From: Humitalea rosea | GTDB taxonomy: Bacteria > Pseudomonadota > Alphaproteobacteria > Acetobacterales > Acetobacteraceae | Reading direction: 5' to 3' | NCBI RefSeq assembly: GCF_003253705.1 | Contig: NZ_QKYU01000013.1 | Coordinates: 88,861-152,860 of the forward strand | DNA length: 64,000 nt | In this document: piece by piece, positions 33,301-41,391 of the stretch | Numbering within the stretch: the stretch's first letter is position 1 | Layout: each line of letters begins with the position of its first letter | The notes under the pieces: generated by a model | What the model was told of the DNA's origin: nothing | What the model saw: only the letters and a program-made list of their open reading frames with translations | Databases searched by the model: none | Translations under genes and position numbers: made by a program

Positions 33301-35431
33301 CATCACCCGCTTCCCCACCCCCGATCCGGTGCGCCACTTCACCGGCCGCCGGGTGCTGGGCGTGGATATCCGCGACGATTACGGCCGGCTGATCGCGCCC
33401 CCCGATGGCGAGGCCACTGTGCTGCGCCAGGGTGGCGACGGGTTTGAGGGTGACCTCTCGGTGCAGCCGCCGCAGCGGGTGGTGGCGCTGTTCAGCGGCA
33501 TCGTCACCCCCGGCCCGGATGGGGTCGCGATGGTGCCGCTCGACCTGCCGGATTTCGCGGGCGAATTGCGCCTGATGGCGGTTGCCTGGGATGGCACGCG
33601 CATCGGCGCCGCCGCCCGGCCGCTGACCGTGCGGGACCAGGTGGTGGCCGAGGCGTTGCTGCCCCGCTTCCTCGCCCCCGGCGATGAGGCGCGGCTGCCG
33701 CTGCTGGTCCACAACCTGGACCTGCCCAGCGGCGAGATCATCGTGACCTTGGCGACCGAGGGGCCGTTGGCGCTCCAGGGCCCGGCGCGCTTCGCGACCA
33801 TGCTCGCGACCGGCGAACGCGCCCGGCCCGTGACCACCCTGGCCGCGACCGGGGCGGGGGAGGCGGTGTTGCGCCTGACCGTCACCGGACCGCAGGGCTT
33901 CTCGGCCACGCGCGAATCCCGCATCACCATCCGCTCCGCCCGCCCCTGGGCGAGCAGCGTCGCGACCAGCACGCTGGCGCCGGGCACGGAGGCGCGGATC
34001 GAACCGCCGCTCGCGCGCTTCGTGCCGGGCACGACGCGGGCGACCGTCACCTTCGGCGGCATCCTGCGCTATGACGCCGCGGCACTTTTGCGGGCGGTGG
34101 TCGATTATTCCTTCGGCTGCACCGAACAGACCGCCTCCCGCATCATGGCGCTGGCGACCGCCCCCCCGGCGCTGGCACCGGAGAACAGGGAGGCCGCGCT
34201 GACCCAGGCGATCACCGCGCTCTTCGACCGCCAGCGCTACGATGGGATGCTGGGGCTGTGGTCCTCGGGCGGCGAGGCCGAGGATTGGGTCAGCGCCTAT
34301 GCCGCCGAGACGCTGCTGCGCGCCAAGGCCGAGGGCGCGGTGTTGCCGGAGGCGGCGATGGGAGCATTGCTCTCGGCGCTGGAGGAACGCAGCGAGCGGG
34401 CGCCGGATGACCCGTCCTCCCGCGCCAACCAGGCCTATCGGCTGCATGTGCTGGCCATGGCCGGGCGGCACCGGCTGGGTGCGGCGCGGCGGCTGATGGA
34501 GCAGTTGGATGACCTGCCGACGCCGCTGTCCCGTGCGCAGCTTGGCTCGGCCTTCGCGCTGGGCGGGGATACGCCGCGGGCGGAGCTGGCCTTTGCCGCG
34601 GCTTTGGCCAGCCCTGCGCGCCAGTATTGGCACCAGGACTATGGCAGCCCGGCCCGCGATGCCATCGCCGTCGCGGTGCTGCTGCGGGAAAGCGGCGTGC
34701 TGGCGGCGCGGCTGTCAGACGCCATCGGGCGCCTGCCGGGGGCGGATTTCACCCCCGAACGCAGCTCGACCCAGGAACAGGCCTGGGCGGTGCTTGCCTC
34801 CCGCGTGCTGAACGCGGGCGGCCGGCCGGTGCAGGTCTCGGTCGGGGGGCGGAGCCTGCCGGTCGGGCTCAGCGCCATGGCGCCGCTGACGGGGCCGCTG
34901 ACGGGGCCGGTCGCGGTGCGGAATCTCGGCGATGCGCCGGTGCTGCAATCCATCAGCGTCACCGGCCTGCCGGCGCAGCCGCTGCCGGCGGCGCGGGCGG
35001 GGATGCGCATCACCCGGCGCTTCTTCACACCGAACGGGGAGGCACTGAACCTCGACGCGCTGAAGCAGACGCAGTCCTTCGTGCTGCTGCTGGAAGCCAC
35101 CAGCGAGACCGGCGACACACATAACGCGCTGATCCAGCAGGGGCTGCCGGCGGGCTTCGAGATCATCGGCCGGCTGCCGGCGGGCGAAGTGCCGGGGATG
35201 GATTTCCTTGGCGAATTGTCGAGCGTCGAGGCCGAGCCGGCGCTGGACGACCGCTACGCCGCCGCCGTCGTCCTGAGCCCCGACTCCCGCGTGGCACGGG
35301 TCGCGGTCCGGCTGCGGGCCGTGACGGCGGGCCGGTTCGAACTGCCGGGGGCCGAGGTCGCGGACATGTACCGCCCCGCCGTTTTCGCGCGGCAGAACAC
35401 CGGGCGGCTGACCATCGCGCCGCAGGACTAA
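30311..35431 (+). CDS. Bacterial alpha-2-macroglobulin (YfhM-like), thioester-containing
   Basis: This 1706-residue periplasmic protein is a bacterial alpha-2-macroglobulin, a giant protease trap. A signal peptide (MPRLLALLMFLLAVPASAQ) is followed by an MG-domain region (HLDRGIYRPGETVQTMALLRD-like stretch near residue 510, FRVDAFVPE) and the A2M thioester domain with FGCTEQTASRIMA (C1270-Q1273), the internal thioester motif. No lipobox cysteine follows the signal, unlike lipoprotein YfhM of E. coli, so it may be soluble. The ATG at 30311 is chosen because it starts the signal peptide. It is followed after 3 bases by pbpC; the pair is widespread and is thought to defend the cell wall repair machinery from attacking proteases. 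Confidence 0.95.
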   Translation: MPRLLALLMFLLAVPASAQMLNFEPQGVQRDGAAYEAQLSRRFPAGGTPAQRTAAEARATAAERSGKWDQAVQAWEERIGAGNPTAETWLALSRAQLERTPPEAARALQAAWQSFMLVPSGPPEIPSLRMMAQALARQGQLGEALAATAAAQSRDPENPALRRELADARQAAGMLFTRARVEAEAEPARACLAFTVPPRRGDDWQPQDWARAEPPLPGMAVERDGDQICVTGLPYGRATRVVLRAGLPGEGGVNLRTETTVAVSVPNRRPRIAFDNRSYLLPRGQAPRIAVATINVSSLDIRVMRVGERGLVPLRRDWKPGDEMEGWTAMRLSEESAPTIWSGRAEVPRFQANQSQNTILPLPEAVRTAGPGLYVVWVKAGDGQDQGVSGAALPLVITDLGLTAWRSSQGLAVQARSFAEAMPRAGVQVTLMSRGNEILASAETGADGVARFAAALLRGQGPLAPISVHAATADDLAALDLEAASFDLSDRGASGLPHPGALDAFLWLDRGIYRPGETVQTMALLRDASGVPQELPIRLRLRRPNGQIAEEFVPSRQEGGAFAWPIRLSRSAQVGVWTVEALADPDAPPIGRTTFRVDAFVPETLAIEAGPLPPAITLGRPVTVPLSARFLYGAPAAGLSGRAELRLRQAPEQWPAWRGWHIGLIEDPFDPGLGSADIAPLNEQGRGEVGFTIDSMPDTSRPVALEVAVSLSDPGGRESRTSFSLPVIGTTPFLAIRPAFKDDAVDDGAEAAFDIAALSPAGEATAAALKLRLVRERPDWRMVVSDGQARWQTVWRDEAVDTADLQTTPGQPARFARSLGFGRYRIEVTRPGTLAIASYRFRAGWATSENAEVPDKVDVAADQASYAPGASARIRITPPFAGHASVAVLTDRLVSVQEVEVPVGGAEVSVPVDAAWGPGAYVAVTVFRAGTAAAGAPARALGLAWVGLDPATRTLAVAIEGEPMVRPRTRVTIPVRLTGATGAARLTLAAVDEGILRITRFPTPDPVRHFTGRRVLGVDIRDDYGRLIAPPDGEATVLRQGGDGFEGDLSVQPPQRVVALFSGIVTPGPDGVAMVPLDLPDFAGELRLMAVAWDGTRIGAAARPLTVRDQVVAEALLPRFLAPGDEARLPLLVHNLDLPSGEIIVTLATEGPLALQGPARFATMLATGERARPVTTLAATGAGEAVLRLTVTGPQGFSATRESRITIRSARPWASSVATSTLAPGTEARIEPPLARFVPGTTRATVTFGGILRYDAAALLRAVVDYSFGCTEQTASRIMALATAPPALAPENREAALTQAITALFDRQRYDGMLGLWSSGGEAEDWVSAYAAETLLRAKAEGAVLPEAAMGALLSALEERSERAPDDPSSRANQAYRLHVLAMAGRHRLGAARRLMEQLDDLPTPLSRAQLGSAFALGGDTPRAELAFAAALASPARQYWHQDYGSPARDAIAVAVLLRESGVLAARLSDAIGRLPGADFTPERSSTQEQAWAVLASRVLNAGGRPVQVSVGGRSLPVGLSAMAPLTGPLTGPVAVRNLGDAPVLQSISVTGLPAQPLPAARAGMRITRRFFTPNGEALNLDALKQTQSFVLLLEATSETGDTHNALIQQGLPAGFEIIGRLPAGEVPGMDFLGELSSVEAEPALDDRYAAAVVLSPDSRVARVAVRLRAVTAGRFELPGAEVADMYRPAVFARQNTGRLTIAPQD

Positions 35432-35434
35432 GCA

Positions 35435-37396
35435 ATGCGGCGGTGGCGGCGCTGGGGCTTCGGCCTGGCTCTGGTGGTGGGATCGGTCCTGCTGCTGGAC
35501 CGGCTCTGCCCGCCCGACCTGTCGCGGTTCGAGGCGGTGGCGCGGGAGGTGGTGGACCGTCAGGGCCGGCCGCTTTCAATGCTGCCGGTGCGGGGCGGCA
35601 TCTGGCGGTTGCGGACCACGGCGGCGGATGTGCCGCCCTCGCTGCTCGCTATGCTGGTGGCGGCCGAGGACCGCCGCTTCGACTGGCATCCGGGGGTGGA
35701 TCCCATCGCCGTGCTGCGCGCCGCCGGGCAATGGATCGCGGCGGGGCGGGTGGTTTCCGGTGCATCGACCTTGTCGATGCAGGCGGCACGGCTGCTGGAA
35801 CCGCGCCCGCGCAGCCTGCGCGCCAAGGCGATCGAGGCCTTCCGGGCCGTCCAGCTTGAGGCCCGCTACGGCAAGCAGGGCGTGCTGTCGATCTGGCTGA
35901 CCCTGGCGCCCCAGGGCGGCAATCTGGAGGGGGTGCGCGCTGGAGCCCTTGCCTGGTTCGGGCGCGAGGCGCGTGACCTCGACCCCGCCGAATCCGCGCT
36001 GCTGATCGCTTTGGCCCGGCGGCCGGAGGCGCTGCGTCCCGATCGCCACCCCGTCGCCGCCCGCGCCGCGCGGGACGCCGTGCTGGCGATCCGCGCCGCC
36101 GATGCCAAGGGGCTGAGCGCCGCCGACCAGCGCATTGGCCTTGCCAGCGCCATGCCCGCGGGGCGGCAGGCGATGCCGCATCTGGCGCCGCATCTGTCCC
36201 GTTCGCTGGAGGCCAACGGAATCCGGGTGCCGACCACGCTGGATGCCGCCTTGCAACGCTCGGCCGAGGCGCTGGCCGAGGCCACGCTGCTGCGCCTGCC
36301 GGAGCGCGCCGCTCTGGCCATGGTCATCGCCGAGATCGGTCCGCGCGAAATGCGGGCGCTCGTCGGCGGCGACTGGCTCTCGGCCTCCCGTGCCGGATCG
36401 CTGGACCTGACCCGTGCCGTCCGCTCGCCGGGCAGCGCGCTGAAACCCGCGCTTTATGCCCTGGCGTTCGAGATGGGCGTCGCGGAACCCGGCCGGGTGC
36501 TGGAGGATTTGCCGCACCTGTTCGGCGGCTATGCGCCCGAAAATTTCGATCGCGCCTTCACCGGTCGGGTGACGGCGGCCACGGCGCTACGGCATTCGCT
36601 TAACCTGCCCGCCGTCGCCTTGCTCGACCGGGTCGGACCGTTCCGCTTCGCCGGGCTGTTGCGCGATGCCGGGGCGGCCCCGCGCCTGCCGGCACGCGCG
36701 GCCCCGAGCCTGCCGCTGGCATTGGGCGGCGCGGGGCTGACCTTGCGGGAACTGACCGGACTCTACGCCATGCTGGGCGGGCAGGGGATGGCGGCCCCCT
36801 TGGCGGTGCAGCCCGGACCGGCGCCAGAGTTGCACCGCGTGCTCTCGGCCCGCGCGGCAGGGCAGGTCGCGGGCGTGCTGGTGCAGAATTTTCCGGGTGG
36901 TGGTCCCACCGGGATTGCCTGGAAGACCGGCACGAGTTGGGGCGGGCGTGACGCCTGGGCCTTTGGCTTCGACGGCAAGCATGTGGCGGGCGTCTGGATC
37001 GGGCGGCCGGATGGCACCGCGCTGCCCGGGGCGACGGGGCTGCATCTGGCGCTGCCGGTGCTGGCGCAGATTTTTTCCCGCCTGCCCGCGGCACCCCTGG
37101 AGCCGATGGTCGTGCGGGCTTCGACCAATGACAGGTCGGCCGATCGCCTGCGGCTGGTCTTCCCCAGCCCCGGCGCGGTGCTGCGGCGCGACGATGAGGC
37201 GATGTCCGTCACTTTGCGGGCCCAGGGCGGCCAGCGGCCGCTGGCCTTCCTGGTGGATGGCGCCCCGCTGCCGGCGGAACCGGCGCGGCGGGAGGCCGCC
37301 TGGCACCCACCCGGACCCGGATTCTATCGCATCACGGTGCTGGATGCGCTGGGCGGTGCCGCGCGGGCGGAGGTCAGGGTGGTGGAGCCCGAGTAG
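35435..37396 (+). CDS. pbpC: Penicillin-binding protein 1C (transglycosylase/transpeptidase)
   Basis: This 653-residue bifunctional peptidoglycan synthase has an N-terminal membrane anchor (GFGLALVVGSVLLLDRL), a GT51 glycosyltransferase domain with catalytic Glu in AAEDRRFDWHPG (E78), a transpeptidase domain with SALK (S334, K337) and KTGTS (497-501), and a C-terminal BiPBP_C domain (about 560-653). PBP1C uses lipid II and is the usual partner of A2M. It is coupled to the macroglobulin gene by a 3-base gap. Its 3' end overlaps the convergent pseudouridine synthase gene by 23 bases. It appears complete. Confidence 0.95.
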   Translation: MRRWRRWGFGLALVVGSVLLLDRLCPPDLSRFEAVAREVVDRQGRPLSMLPVRGGIWRLRTTAADVPPSLLAMLVAAEDRRFDWHPGVDPIAVLRAAGQWIAAGRVVSGASTLSMQAARLLEPRPRSLRAKAIEAFRAVQLEARYGKQGVLSIWLTLAPQGGNLEGVRAGALAWFGREARDLDPAESALLIALARRPEALRPDRHPVAARAARDAVLAIRAADAKGLSAADQRIGLASAMPAGRQAMPHLAPHLSRSLEANGIRVPTTLDAALQRSAEALAEATLLRLPERAALAMVIAEIGPREMRALVGGDWLSASRAGSLDLTRAVRSPGSALKPALYALAFEMGVAEPGRVLEDLPHLFGGYAPENFDRAFTGRVTAATALRHSLNLPAVALLDRVGPFRFAGLLRDAGAAPRLPARAAPSLPLALGGAGLTLRELTGLYAMLGGQGMAAPLAVQPGPAPELHRVLSARAAGQVAGVLVQNFPGGGPTGIAWKTGTSWGGRDAWAFGFDGKHVAGVWIGRPDGTALPGATGLHLALPVLAQIFSRLPAAPLEPMVVRASTNDRSADRLRLVFPSPGAVLRRDDEAMSVTLRAQGGQRPLAFLVDGAPLPAEPARREAAWHPPGPGFYRITVLDALGGAARAEVRVVEPE

Positions 37397-38072
37397 AACA
37401 GGCCGCAATCGCCGCGCGCATGTGCTCGGGCACCGGGGCTTCCACCTCGATCCGCCCCCCCGGCGAATCCCCGTCCGGCCAGTCGAAGCCGATCCGCCGC
37501 GCCAGCAGGTGCAGCCCGCCGCCGGCCTTGCCATACACGGGGTCGCCGAGGATCGCCCCCCCGAGCGCCGCCGCCGCATGCACCCGAAGCTGATGGGTCC
37601 GCCCGGTGCGGGGCGTGAATTCCAGCCAGCACAGCCCATCCCCGCGCCCCAGCACGCGCCAGCCAGTCACCGCCGATTGCCCCGCGGGATCGGGGATCAT
37701 GCGCCAGCCCGCCGCCTTGGTGCTGTGCTTGAGCAAGGGCAGGCTGACCTCGCCCGACTCCCCCGCCGGCCCGCCGCGCGTCACCGCCCAATAGGTCTTG
37801 GCCACCGCGCCCGCCGCGAACAGCGCCCCCAGGGCGGCCAGCGCGGGCTTGGTCCGCCCCAGCACCAGGCAGCCGGCGGTATCGGTGTCCAGCCGGTGCG
37901 CGGGCTGCGGCAGATGCCGCTTGCCCATCTGCAACCCCGGCAGCCAGGCTTCCAGGCTCGGCTTTCCGCCCGGCCCCGAATGGACCGGAAGGCCGGCCGG
38001 CTTGTTCAGCACCATCAGCGCCGGGTGTAGAAGCAGGATAGGGTAGGATAAGACGGAGGCTTCAGCGCGCAT
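37374..38072 (-). CDS. RluA-family RNA pseudouridine synthase
   Basis: This 232-residue enzyme converts uridine to pseudouridine in RNA. The catalytic motif is AHRLDTDTAG (D62), in agreement with the RluA HRLDxxTSG signature; VLNKPAGLPVHSG, FTPRTGRTHQLRVH and ILGDPVYG are further family blocks. No S4 domain is present, as in RluA itself. The likely start is ATG 38072, giving MRAEASVLSYPILLLH; longer in-frame starts extend into the divergent kinase gene. Consequently its start codon overlaps the ATG of the PfkB gene on the other strand (CATG, 38070-38073). It is convergent with pbpC. Whether it acts on rRNA or tRNA cannot be told. Confidence 0.88.
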   Translation of the reverse strand: MRAEASVLSYPILLLHPALMVLNKPAGLPVHSGPGGKPSLEAWLPGLQMGKRHLPQPAHRLDTDTAGCLVLGRTKPALAALGALFAAGAVAKTYWAVTRGGPAGESGEVSLPLLKHSTKAAGWRMIPDPAGQSAVTGWRVLGRGDGLCWLEFTPRTGRTHQLRVHAAAALGGAILGDPVYGKAGGGLHLLARRIGFDWPDGDSPGGRIEVEAPVPEHMRAAIAACSTRAPPP

Positions 38073-38991
38073 GGGCAAGGATACGACCGCATCCCCTTCG
38101 GCGACAGTGATCTGCTGTGGCCAGGTGGTCATCGACCACACCTTCCGGGTCGATGAGATCGATCCTCCCCCCTCCAAGACCACGGCGCGGGCCTATCATC
38201 TGGGGGTTGGCGGGATGGGCGCGCATGCCGCCATCGCGGTGGTGCGCCTCGGCGGCCGGGCGCTGTTCTGGGGCCGGGTCGGGGATGACGAGGCCGGCGC
38301 CGCCGCCTGCGAGGCGCTGGCCGAGGAGGGGGTGGACGTCACCCATCTGCGCCGGATCGAGGGCGCCAAGACCGCGCTCTCGGCGGTGATCGTGGACAAG
38401 CATGGGGAGCGCGCGATCGTCACCTATCGCGGCTCCGGGCTCGGCACCGACCCAGCATGGCTGCCGCTGGACCAGATGGGTCAGGCCGGGGCGATCCTGG
38501 TCGATCCGCGCTGGCCGGAAGGGGTGCATCATGTGCTGGACGCGGCCCGGGCGCAGGGCGTCCCCACCGTGATCGACGCCGAAAAAAGCGAGGCCCGCAT
38601 CCTGCACGATCTGGTGCCGCGGGTGGACCACGCGATCTTCGCGATGACGGGGCTCTCGGTGTTTGCCGGGGGCGCGCCGCCGCTGCGCGGTCTGCGCCAG
38701 GCGCTGGACTCGGGCGTCACCAAGCTGGTTGCGGTCACGCGGGGCGAGAACAGCACCCTGTGGATGCGGCCGGGCGATGAGAAGGCGCATGAGATGCCGG
38801 CCTTCCCGGTCGCTGCCACCAACACCACGGGGGCGGGGGATGTGTTCCACGGCGCCTATGCGCTGGCGATCGCCGAGGGGCAGGAGATCGAGGCCGCCCT
38901 GCGCTTCGCCTCCGCCGCCGGGGCGCTGCGGGCGCGGGACGGGCAAACCCCCGACCGGGCGATGGTTGAGGCCCTGATCGCGGGGGGCTGA
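38071..38991 (+). CDS. PfkB-family carbohydrate kinase
   Basis: This 306-residue sugar or nucleoside kinase belongs to the ribokinase/PfkB family. The N-terminal ICCGQVVIDHTFRVDE, the GGMGAHAAIAVVRLGG motif, and the C-terminal TNTTGAGDVFHGAYALA (anion hole and catalytic Asp in GAGD) identify it. GGAGG lies 11 bases before ATG 38071, but an in-frame GTG at 38107 would also give a normal N-terminus. The start overlaps that of the divergent RluA-type gene. It has no partner that reveals the substrate; ketohexokinase-like or sulfofructose-kinase-like activities are possible. Confidence 0.9.
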   Translation: MGKDTTASPSATVICCGQVVIDHTFRVDEIDPPPSKTTARAYHLGVGGMGAHAAIAVVRLGGRALFWGRVGDDEAGAAACEALAEEGVDVTHLRRIEGAKTALSAVIVDKHGERAIVTYRGSGLGTDPAWLPLDQMGQAGAILVDPRWPEGVHHVLDAARAQGVPTVIDAEKSEARILHDLVPRVDHAIFAMTGLSVFAGGAPPLRGLRQALDSGVTKLVAVTRGENSTLWMRPGDEKAHEMPAFPVAATNTTGAGDVFHGAYALAIAEGQEIEAALRFASAAGALRARDGQTPDRAMVEALIAGG

Positions 38992-38999
38992 ACGCGGCA

Positions 39000-39034
39000 C
39001 CGCCCCGACGCCCGTCTCCGGCACGTCGGGGCGG
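39000..39034. terminator. Hairpin between convergent pfkB-type gene and degP
   Basis: CCGCCCCGACG (39000-39010) and CGTCGGGGCGG (39024-39034) pair perfectly over 11 bases with a 13-base loop, in the short gap between convergent genes. There is no T run, so it may act as a bidirectional or Rho-independent-like terminator; function is inferred. Confidence 0.6.
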
Positions 39035-39052
39035 CCCATGGGCTGTGAGGTC

Positions 39053-40504
39053 TCAGGCGGCCTTGAGCGGGATCGCCACGAAGCTGTGCTGCCCGCCACG
39101 CGCGACCTGCAGCAGCAGCGCCTCCTTGCCCCCGCTGCGGGCCGAGGCCAGCGCGCGGATCACATCCTCGGGCCGCGTCACCGCGGCATTGCCGGCGCGG
39201 ATGATGAGGTCGCCCGGCCGCAGCCCGGCTTCGGCACCGGGGCCATCCGGCTGCACCGCCGCGATGACCGCGCCTGCCTCATCCGCGCCCTTCGGGGCCG
39301 GGGCGAGAGCCAGGCCGAGGGACTGCGGCCCCGACTGCTGGCCGGCATTGGCCTCGCGCTGCTGCTGCGGCTGGGTGCCGATCCGCAGGGTCACCGTGCG
39401 CGAAGACCCATCCCGCCAGAGCTCCACCGTGCTGCTCTCGCCCGGTTTGGCATCGGCCGCGGCGCGGGCCACGGCGCCGGCATTCACCACGGCGGTCCCG
39501 CCGAAGGCGAGGAGCAGGTCGCCCTCACGGATCCCGGCCTGCTGCGCCGGGGAATTCGGCTCAACCGCCGCAACCAGCGCGCCCTTGCGGTCCGGGCGGC
39601 CCAGCGCCTGGGCCATGGCCGGCGACAAGGTCTGCAAGGTGACGCCGAGGAAGCCGCGCTCCACCGAGCCATGTTCGCGCAGCTGCGACACCACATGCGC
39701 CGCGATCGAGGAGGGGATCGCGAAGCCGATGCCGATGCTGCCGCCGGAGGGCGAGAAGATCGCCGTGTTCACGCCGACCACCTGGCCATGCAGGTCAAAC
39801 AGCGGGCCGCCGGAATTGCCGGGGTTGATGGGCGCATCGGTCTGGATGAAGTCATCATAGGGCCCGGCGCCGATCTGGCGGCCGCGGGCCGAGATGATGC
39901 CGGCGGTCACGGTGCCGCCAAGGCCGAAGGGGTTGCCCATGGCCATCACCCAGTCACCGACCCGGGCCGAGCTGTCATCGCTGAAGGCAACCGTGGGCAG
40001 CGGGCCATCCGCATCGATCTTGATCACCGCCAGATCCGTGCGGGCGTCCTTGCCAAGCACGCGGGCCGCTATTTCACGCCCGTCGGTCAGGGTGACGGTG
40101 ACGGTCTGGGCGGAGCCGACGACGTGGTTGTTGGTGACGATGATGCCGCTGGGATCGACGATGAAGCCCGAACCCTCGCCGCGGACGCGCCGCTGCGGTT
40201 CGGCGAAGCGCCGCATGAAGGGGGGCAGGTTTTTTCCATCCTCATCGGATTGCGGCTCGGAGGCGGTGCCGGTCACGGCGATCCGCACCACCGCCGGGCT
40301 GACGCGTTCGGCCAGGTCGGCGAAGGAGGAGGGGGCCATCGCTCGCGGCATCACGATCGCCGGGGGCGTGTCGGAGGGACTCGCGGCCATTCCCTGCTGC
40401 CACAGGATGCCGGTCAGCGCGGTGCTGGCCAGCGCCAGCGTGGCCAGGGTGCCGGCAATGCGGCGGCGGCGGCGGGGGGCCTCGGGGTGGATTGTCTCAG
40501 TCAT
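39053..40504 (-). CDS. DegP/HtrA-family periplasmic serine protease with two PDZ domains
   Basis: This 483-residue protein is a Do-type protease/chaperone that handles misfolded envelope proteins. A membrane anchor or signal (GTLATLALASTALTGILW) follows an Arg-rich start. The trypsin-like domain shows the triad H127 (TNNHVVG), D157 (RTDLAVIK) and S231 (NPGNSGGPL). Two PDZ domains follow (RGFLGVTLQTLSPAMAQALG ... and LGLALAPAPKGADEAGAVIA ...). It is divergent from a two-component system across 208 bases, and envelope-stress regulators commonly control such proteases, so the response regulator may regulate it. It is intact. Confidence 0.93.
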   Translation of the reverse strand: MTETIHPEAPRRRRRIAGTLATLALASTALTGILWQQGMAASPSDTPPAIVMPRAMAPSSFADLAERVSPAVVRIAVTGTASEPQSDEDGKNLPPFMRRFAEPQRRVRGEGSGFIVDPSGIIVTNNHVVGSAQTVTVTLTDGREIAARVLGKDARTDLAVIKIDADGPLPTVAFSDDSSARVGDWVMAMGNPFGLGGTVTAGIISARGRQIGAGPYDDFIQTDAPINPGNSGGPLFDLHGQVVGVNTAIFSPSGGSIGIGFAIPSSIAAHVVSQLREHGSVERGFLGVTLQTLSPAMAQALGRPDRKGALVAAVEPNSPAQQAGIREGDLLLAFGGTAVVNAGAVARAAADAKPGESSTVELWRDGSSRTVTLRIGTQPQQQREANAGQQSGPQSLGLALAPAPKGADEAGAVIAAVQPDGPGAEAGLRPGDLIIRAGNAAVTRPEDVIRALASARSGGKEALLLQVARGGQHSFVAIPLKAA

Positions 40505-40590
40505 CGCTTGTCTCCTGGGCCGCGGCCTTGGGGTGCCGCTCGGCCAGCATCAGGCACTGCCGGCCTTCGCCGCGTGCTGGCCGGTCCTAT

Positions 40591-40640
40591 ACGGATCGGT
40601 TATCGCGGGAGGCCGGGGGACGGGATCATGACGGATCGGT
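40591..40640. repeat. Pair of ACGGATCGGT direct repeats between degP and the two-component genes
   Basis: ACGGATCGGT occurs at 40591-40600 and again at 40631-40640, exactly 40 bases apart, inside a gap of 208 bases (40505-40712). CTATAC (40587-40592) and GTATAG (40639-40644) flank them as reverse complements. Spacing of four helical turns fits cooperative binding by an OmpR-type response regulator; this is inferred. Confidence 0.5.
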
Positions 40641-40712
40641 ATAGCCACCGTGCTGCCGCGACGAGGAAGGCCGCGCCAGGATGTGGCGACAGAAGCGGAA
40701 AGGCCGGACAAC

Positions 40713-41390
40713 ATGAAGATCCTGCTGGTCGAGGATGACCGGGAGACCGCCGACTACGTCGCCCAGGGCCTGACCGAGGCGGGCCATGTCATGGACACGG
40801 CGGCGACGGGGAAGGAGGGCCTCTTCCTGGCGGCCGGGGAGGCTTATGACGTCATCATTCTCGACCGGATGCTGCCGGGGCTGGATGGCATCGGCATCGT
40901 CAGGACCATCCGCGCGGCGGGCATCGGCACGCCGGTGCTGATGCTGACCACGCGCGGCGGGGTTGCCGACCGGGTCAGCGGGCTGGAGGCCGGGGCCGAT
41001 GACTATCTGGTCAAGCCCTTCGCCTTCGCCGAGCTGCAGGCCCGTGTGAACGCCCTGGCCCGCCGCCCGGCGGTGAGCGGGGAAGCAACCGTGCTGCGCG
41101 TGGCCGATCTGGAGATGGACCTGATCCGCCGCAGCGTCACCCGCGCGGGCAAAAGGATCGAGTTGCAGCCCCGGGAATTCCGGTTGCTGGAATATTTGCT
41201 GCGCCACGCCGAGCAGGTGGTCACCCGCACCATGCTGCTGGAGGCGGTGTGGGATTTCCATTTCGACCCGCAGACCAATGTCGTGGAAACCCACATCAGC
41301 CGGGTGCGGGGCAAGATCGACCGCGGCTTCCCCGCCGAGCTGATCCACACTGTCCGCGGCGCCGGCTACGTCATTCGCGCGCCTGACTGA
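40713..41390 (+). CDS. OmpR/PhoB-family response regulator
   Basis: This 225-residue regulator has a receiver domain with the acidic pocket in ILLVEDDRETA and the phosphorylation site D51 (VIILDRMLPGLDG), the Lys in YLVKPFAFAEL, and a C-terminal winged-helix DNA-binding domain (LQPREFRLLEYLLRHAEQVVTR ... VETHISRVRGKIDR). The ATG at 40713 gives the standard N-terminus. The stop is followed 1 base later by the histidine kinase, so the two form an operon. The cognate promoter sites are not known; direct repeats upstream are candidates. Divergent degP is a plausible target. Confidence 0.93.
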   Translation: MKILLVEDDRETADYVAQGLTEAGHVMDTAATGKEGLFLAAGEAYDVIILDRMLPGLDGIGIVRTIRAAGIGTPVLMLTTRGGVADRVSGLEAGADDYLVKPFAFAELQARVNALARRPAVSGEATVLRVADLEMDLIRRSVTRAGKRIELQPREFRLLEYLLRHAEQVVTRTMLLEAVWDFHFDPQTNVVETHISRVRGKIDRGFPAELIHTVRGAGYVIRAPD

Positions 41391-41391
41391 G

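Noticed and set aside
30236..34633. 1465-codon open frame on the minus strand
   Set aside because: It is the shadow of the alpha-2-macroglobulin gene in GC-rich DNA: Arg/Gly/His-rich with no domain, while the plus-strand protein has a signal peptide and thioester motif.
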